Origin: DASSFZ01 sp035283185
Lineage (GTDB): Bacteria > Chloroflexota > Anaerolineae > Fen-1058
Direction of reading: 5' to 3'
Length of the DNA stretch: 64,000 nucleotides
Assembly (NCBI GenBank): GCA_035283185.1
Contig: DATEUJ010000200.1
Location: forward strand, 10,190-74,189
Below are positions 62,176 through 64,000 of the stretch, one piece after another (position 1 is the stretch's first letter; each line of letters starts with the position of its first letter). The notes beneath the pieces are model-generated. The model was not told where the DNA came from and made no database searches. It saw only the letters and a list, made by a program, of their open reading frames with translations. The position numbers and the translations under genes were made by a program.

Positions 62176-62772
62176 TCACTCGCCTCCGACTTCGAACCGG
62201 GCAAAACGCCGCACCATGATGTTCTCGCCGAGCCTGGCGATGGCCTGCGCGATCATGTCGCCGATGCGCACTTTGTCGTCCTTGATGTACGGCTGGCGCA
62301 GCAGGCAGGCCTCATCGTAGAATTTCTCGATCTTGCCGTCGACGATCTTGTCGACGACCGGGGCCGGCTTGCCGGTGGTCTCGGCTTCCTGGCGGTAGAT
62401 TGCCCGCTTGGCCTCCAGCATGTCCGCCGGCACGTCCTCCGGCGCGATGTAGAGCGGATTGGCCATGGCGATGTGCATCGCCAGGCTCTGCGCTAGCGCG
62501 CCGAAGTCGTCCGTGCGCGCCACGAAATCGGTTTCCGAGTTCAGCTCGACGAGCACGGCGACGCGATTGTTGTGATGAATGTACGAGCCGATGACGCCGT
62601 CGCTCGCGGCGCGGTCGGACTTCTTGGCAGCCTTGATCAAGCCCTTCTCGCGCAGGTAAGCGGCGGCCTTGTCGAAGTCGCCGCCCGTTTGCCGGAGCGC
62701 CTCGCGGCTGTCCAGAACGCCGGCTCCCGTCGCCTCGCGCAGTTTCTTGATCTGCTCCGCAGTGATGTCCAC
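62176..62772 (-). CDS. tsf: Elongation factor Ts
   Basis: The most likely start is GTG 62772 (then DITAEQIKKLREATGAGVLD), because GAGGAG lies seven bases upstream and EF-Ts proteins begin with this helix; ATG 62778 would leave almost no spacing. The protein has 198 residues: the UBA-like N-terminus, the TDFVAR motif in VELNSETDFVARTDDFG, and a single short core domain, as in the compact EF-Ts of several phyla. It recharges EF-Tu with GTP. It starts 28 bp after rpsB. Confidence 0.94.
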   Translation of the reverse strand: MDITAEQIKKLREATGAGVLDSREALRQTGGDFDKAAAYLREKGLIKAAKKSDRAASDGVIGSYIHHNNRVAVLVELNSETDFVARTDDFGALAQSLAMHIAMANPLYIAPEDVPADMLEAKRAIYRQEAETTGKPAPVVDKIVDGKIEKFYDEACLLRQPYIKDDKVRIGDMIAQAIARLGENIMVRRFARFEVGGE

Positions 62773-62800
62773 GCACATACTCCTCGAACCCCCGATAGAG

Positions 62801-63676
62801 TCAGTCGGGGGCTTCACCTTCGTCACCCGGCGGGAGGGCGTCAGGCGCTTCGTCGGCCCCGCCGTGGAGGGTTTCTCCCCCTTCTTCCTCGAAGGCAAGC
62901 TCGCCGGCGCGCAGCTTCGCCAGCGTGGCCTCGCCCAAATAGCGCTCGTCTGCCTCTTCCATCGCTTCGGCTTCGGCCCCCGGCATGTCTTTGCGCATGC
63001 CCTTGCCCTCCAGCGCCGAGTCGGCCATCCTGCCGACGATCAGCTTGATCGCGCGGATCGCGTCGTCGTTGGATGGGATGATCAGGTCGATCGGGTCCGG
63101 ATCGCAGTTGGTATCGACCATGGCAATCACGGGAATGTCCAGCGCGTTGGCCTCGCGGATAGCCGTGTCCTCGCGGCGCACGTCGATCACGAACAGCGCG
63201 TTCGGCAGCGAGCGCATGGTCTTGATGCCCCCCAGCCGCGTGTTGAGCTTGTCGATCTGGCGGTTGAGCTGCAGCGCCTCTTTCTTGGGGAGCAGCTCGA
63301 AGTCGCCTCGGTCGCGCCGGGCCTCCAGGTTGATCAGGGTATCGATGCGCTGGCGGATGGTGCGCCAGTTGGTGAGCGTGCCGCCCAGCCAGCGCTGCGC
63401 GACGTACGGCACGCCGGCGCGCCCGCATTCGGTCGTGACGACCTCCTGCGCTTGCGGCTTGGTGCCGACGAACAGCACCGTGCCGCCGTTGGCGAACGTG
63501 TCGCGCATTGTGTGGTGCGCCTGATCGAGAGCTTGGATGGTCTGCTGGAGGTCGATGATGTGGATGCCGTTGCGCTCGGTGAAGATGAAGGGTTTCATCT
63601 TCGGGTTCCAGCGCCGGGTGCGGTGACCGAAGTGCACTCCTGTCTCCAGGAGCGCCTTCATCGAGATGACTGCCAT
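62801..63676 (-). CDS. rpsB: 30S ribosomal protein S2
   Basis: The 291-residue protein has the S2 pattern: MKALLETGVHFGHRTRRWNP, GTVLFVGTKPQAQEVVTTEC, VPYVAQRWLGGTLTNW and VIAMVDTNCDPDPIDLIIPS. The C-terminal 55 residues form an acidic extension (EEADERYLGEATLAKLRAGE and onward), longer than in most bacteria. AAAGGAG precedes the ATG. A promoter at 63817-63845 gives a leader of about 135 nt. Confidence 0.96.
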   Translation of the reverse strand: MAVISMKALLETGVHFGHRTRRWNPKMKPFIFTERNGIHIIDLQQTIQALDQAHHTMRDTFANGGTVLFVGTKPQAQEVVTTECGRAGVPYVAQRWLGGTLTNWRTIRQRIDTLINLEARRDRGDFELLPKKEALQLNRQIDKLNTRLGGIKTMRSLPNALFVIDVRREDTAIREANALDIPVIAMVDTNCDPDPIDLIIPSNDDAIRAIKLIVGRMADSALEGKGMRKDMPGAEAEAMEEADERYLGEATLAKLRAGELAFEEEGGETLHGGADEAPDALPPGDEGEAPD

Positions 63677-63949
63677 ATTCGGTTATCTCCTTTGCGTTTT
63701 GTGCGCCCGCCCTTCTCGTCTCGTCGAGAGCCGGAACGGCCCGCTTCCGGCACGCCTCGTTGATCAAAGGGCGTACATGATGTGTCGCGGCGCAACGCGT
63801 GCCGCGACCGGAAGAGATTGTACCACACTTAACGAGAATGGGCAACCTGTTTCCCGCTTCGTGTGCACGCAAAGAGTGCGGTATAAGTCAAGAGCGAATT
63901 CTGAGCGCAAGTCGAACCTGAACAACCGAATCAGGACGTACACCTACCC
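63677..63949. other. rpsB leader and divergent spacer
   Basis: On the minus strand the leader contains the perfect hairpin GTCGCGGC/GCCGCGAC at about 63784-63808 and a GCCGGAA-like hairpin near 63730-63757, suitable for ribosomal-protein feedback. Beyond the promoter, plus-strand DNA leads to a partial gene at 63950. Confidence 0.45.
63817..63845 (-). promoter_or_regulatory. Promoter of the rpsB-tsf operon
   Basis: On the minus strand TTGCCC (63845-63840) and TACAAT (63822-63817) have a 17-bp spacer. It precedes a structured leader of about 135 nt. Confidence 0.6.
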
Positions 63950-64000
63950 ATGCCTGCCCACGCCGATTTTTCGCGCTGGGGGTACGCCGATCCGTATGGC
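63950..64000 (+). CDS. Partial gene at window end
   Basis: ATG 63950 opens a frame (MPAHADFSRWGYADPYG) that stays open to the edge. AGGA lies about 14 bp upstream, rather far. It is divergent from rpsB. Too short to identify. Confidence 0.35.
   Translation, partial: MPAHADFSRWGYADPYG

Overview
The window is GC-rich and most resembles a free-living Chloroflexota (Anaerolineae-like) chromosome. This is an inference from protein character, the rpsB-tsf-pyrH-frr-uppS-cdsA housekeeping block, and the many short interspersed palindromes; there is no rRNA or intact tRNA to confirm it.

Positions 1-7,400 are a mobile, decayed area. It holds two related archaeal-type ATPases, each with a palindrome just upstream of its start. 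It also holds a 343-bp non-autonomous element with inverted ends and a 5-bp target duplication, and a tyrosine integrase with a frameshifted excisionase beside a tRNA 3'-end-like sequence. A TumA/TumE-like toxin-antitoxin pair and debris of an older methyltransferase/helicase system complete the area.

Positions 7,741-30,520 are a one-directional defence island and the main point of interest. All six parts of a type 3 BREX system are present: brxF, brxC, brxHII, pglXI, pglZ and brxA. Extra genes sit between them: an unrecognised 376-aa protein between brxC and brxHII, an AbiEi/AbiEii toxin-antitoxin module with its own promoter and operator (toxin apparently truncated), and two paralogous TPR-CHAT (caspase-like) proteases between pglXI and pglZ. 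The second protease carries an N-terminal CpXC-type zinc module and eleven 45-residue repeats. Start and stop codons overlap at orf/brxHII, abiEi/abiEii, pglXI/CHAT1 and pglZ/brxA, so the CHAT genes look like working parts of the operon. The centre of pglXI and the CHAT genes look less GC-rich than their flanks.

Positions 30,500-38,700 hold metabolic and regulatory genes: a DUF6295-like protein, a truncated dienelactone hydrolase, a DMT transporter, a PhzF-like isomerase, a cupin, pdxS with a single-base frameshift, a MocR-type regulator, and a STAS/SpoIIE partner-switching pair.

Positions 38,900-49,100 hold a class A penicillin-binding protein, a PotB/PotC/PotD-like ABC uptake operon with no ATPase gene, a lone RelE-like toxin, an antitoxin/PIN pair and a double GNAT acetyltransferase.

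Positions 49,100-64,000 are core genome: recA-recX-rny on the plus strand, then on the minus strand two LysM-M23 peptidases, rho, glpX, cdsA, uppS, frr, pyrH, tsf and rpsB. At least three repeat families (a cloverleaf-like 79-bp repeat in two copies and several long palindromes) lie in the gaps.
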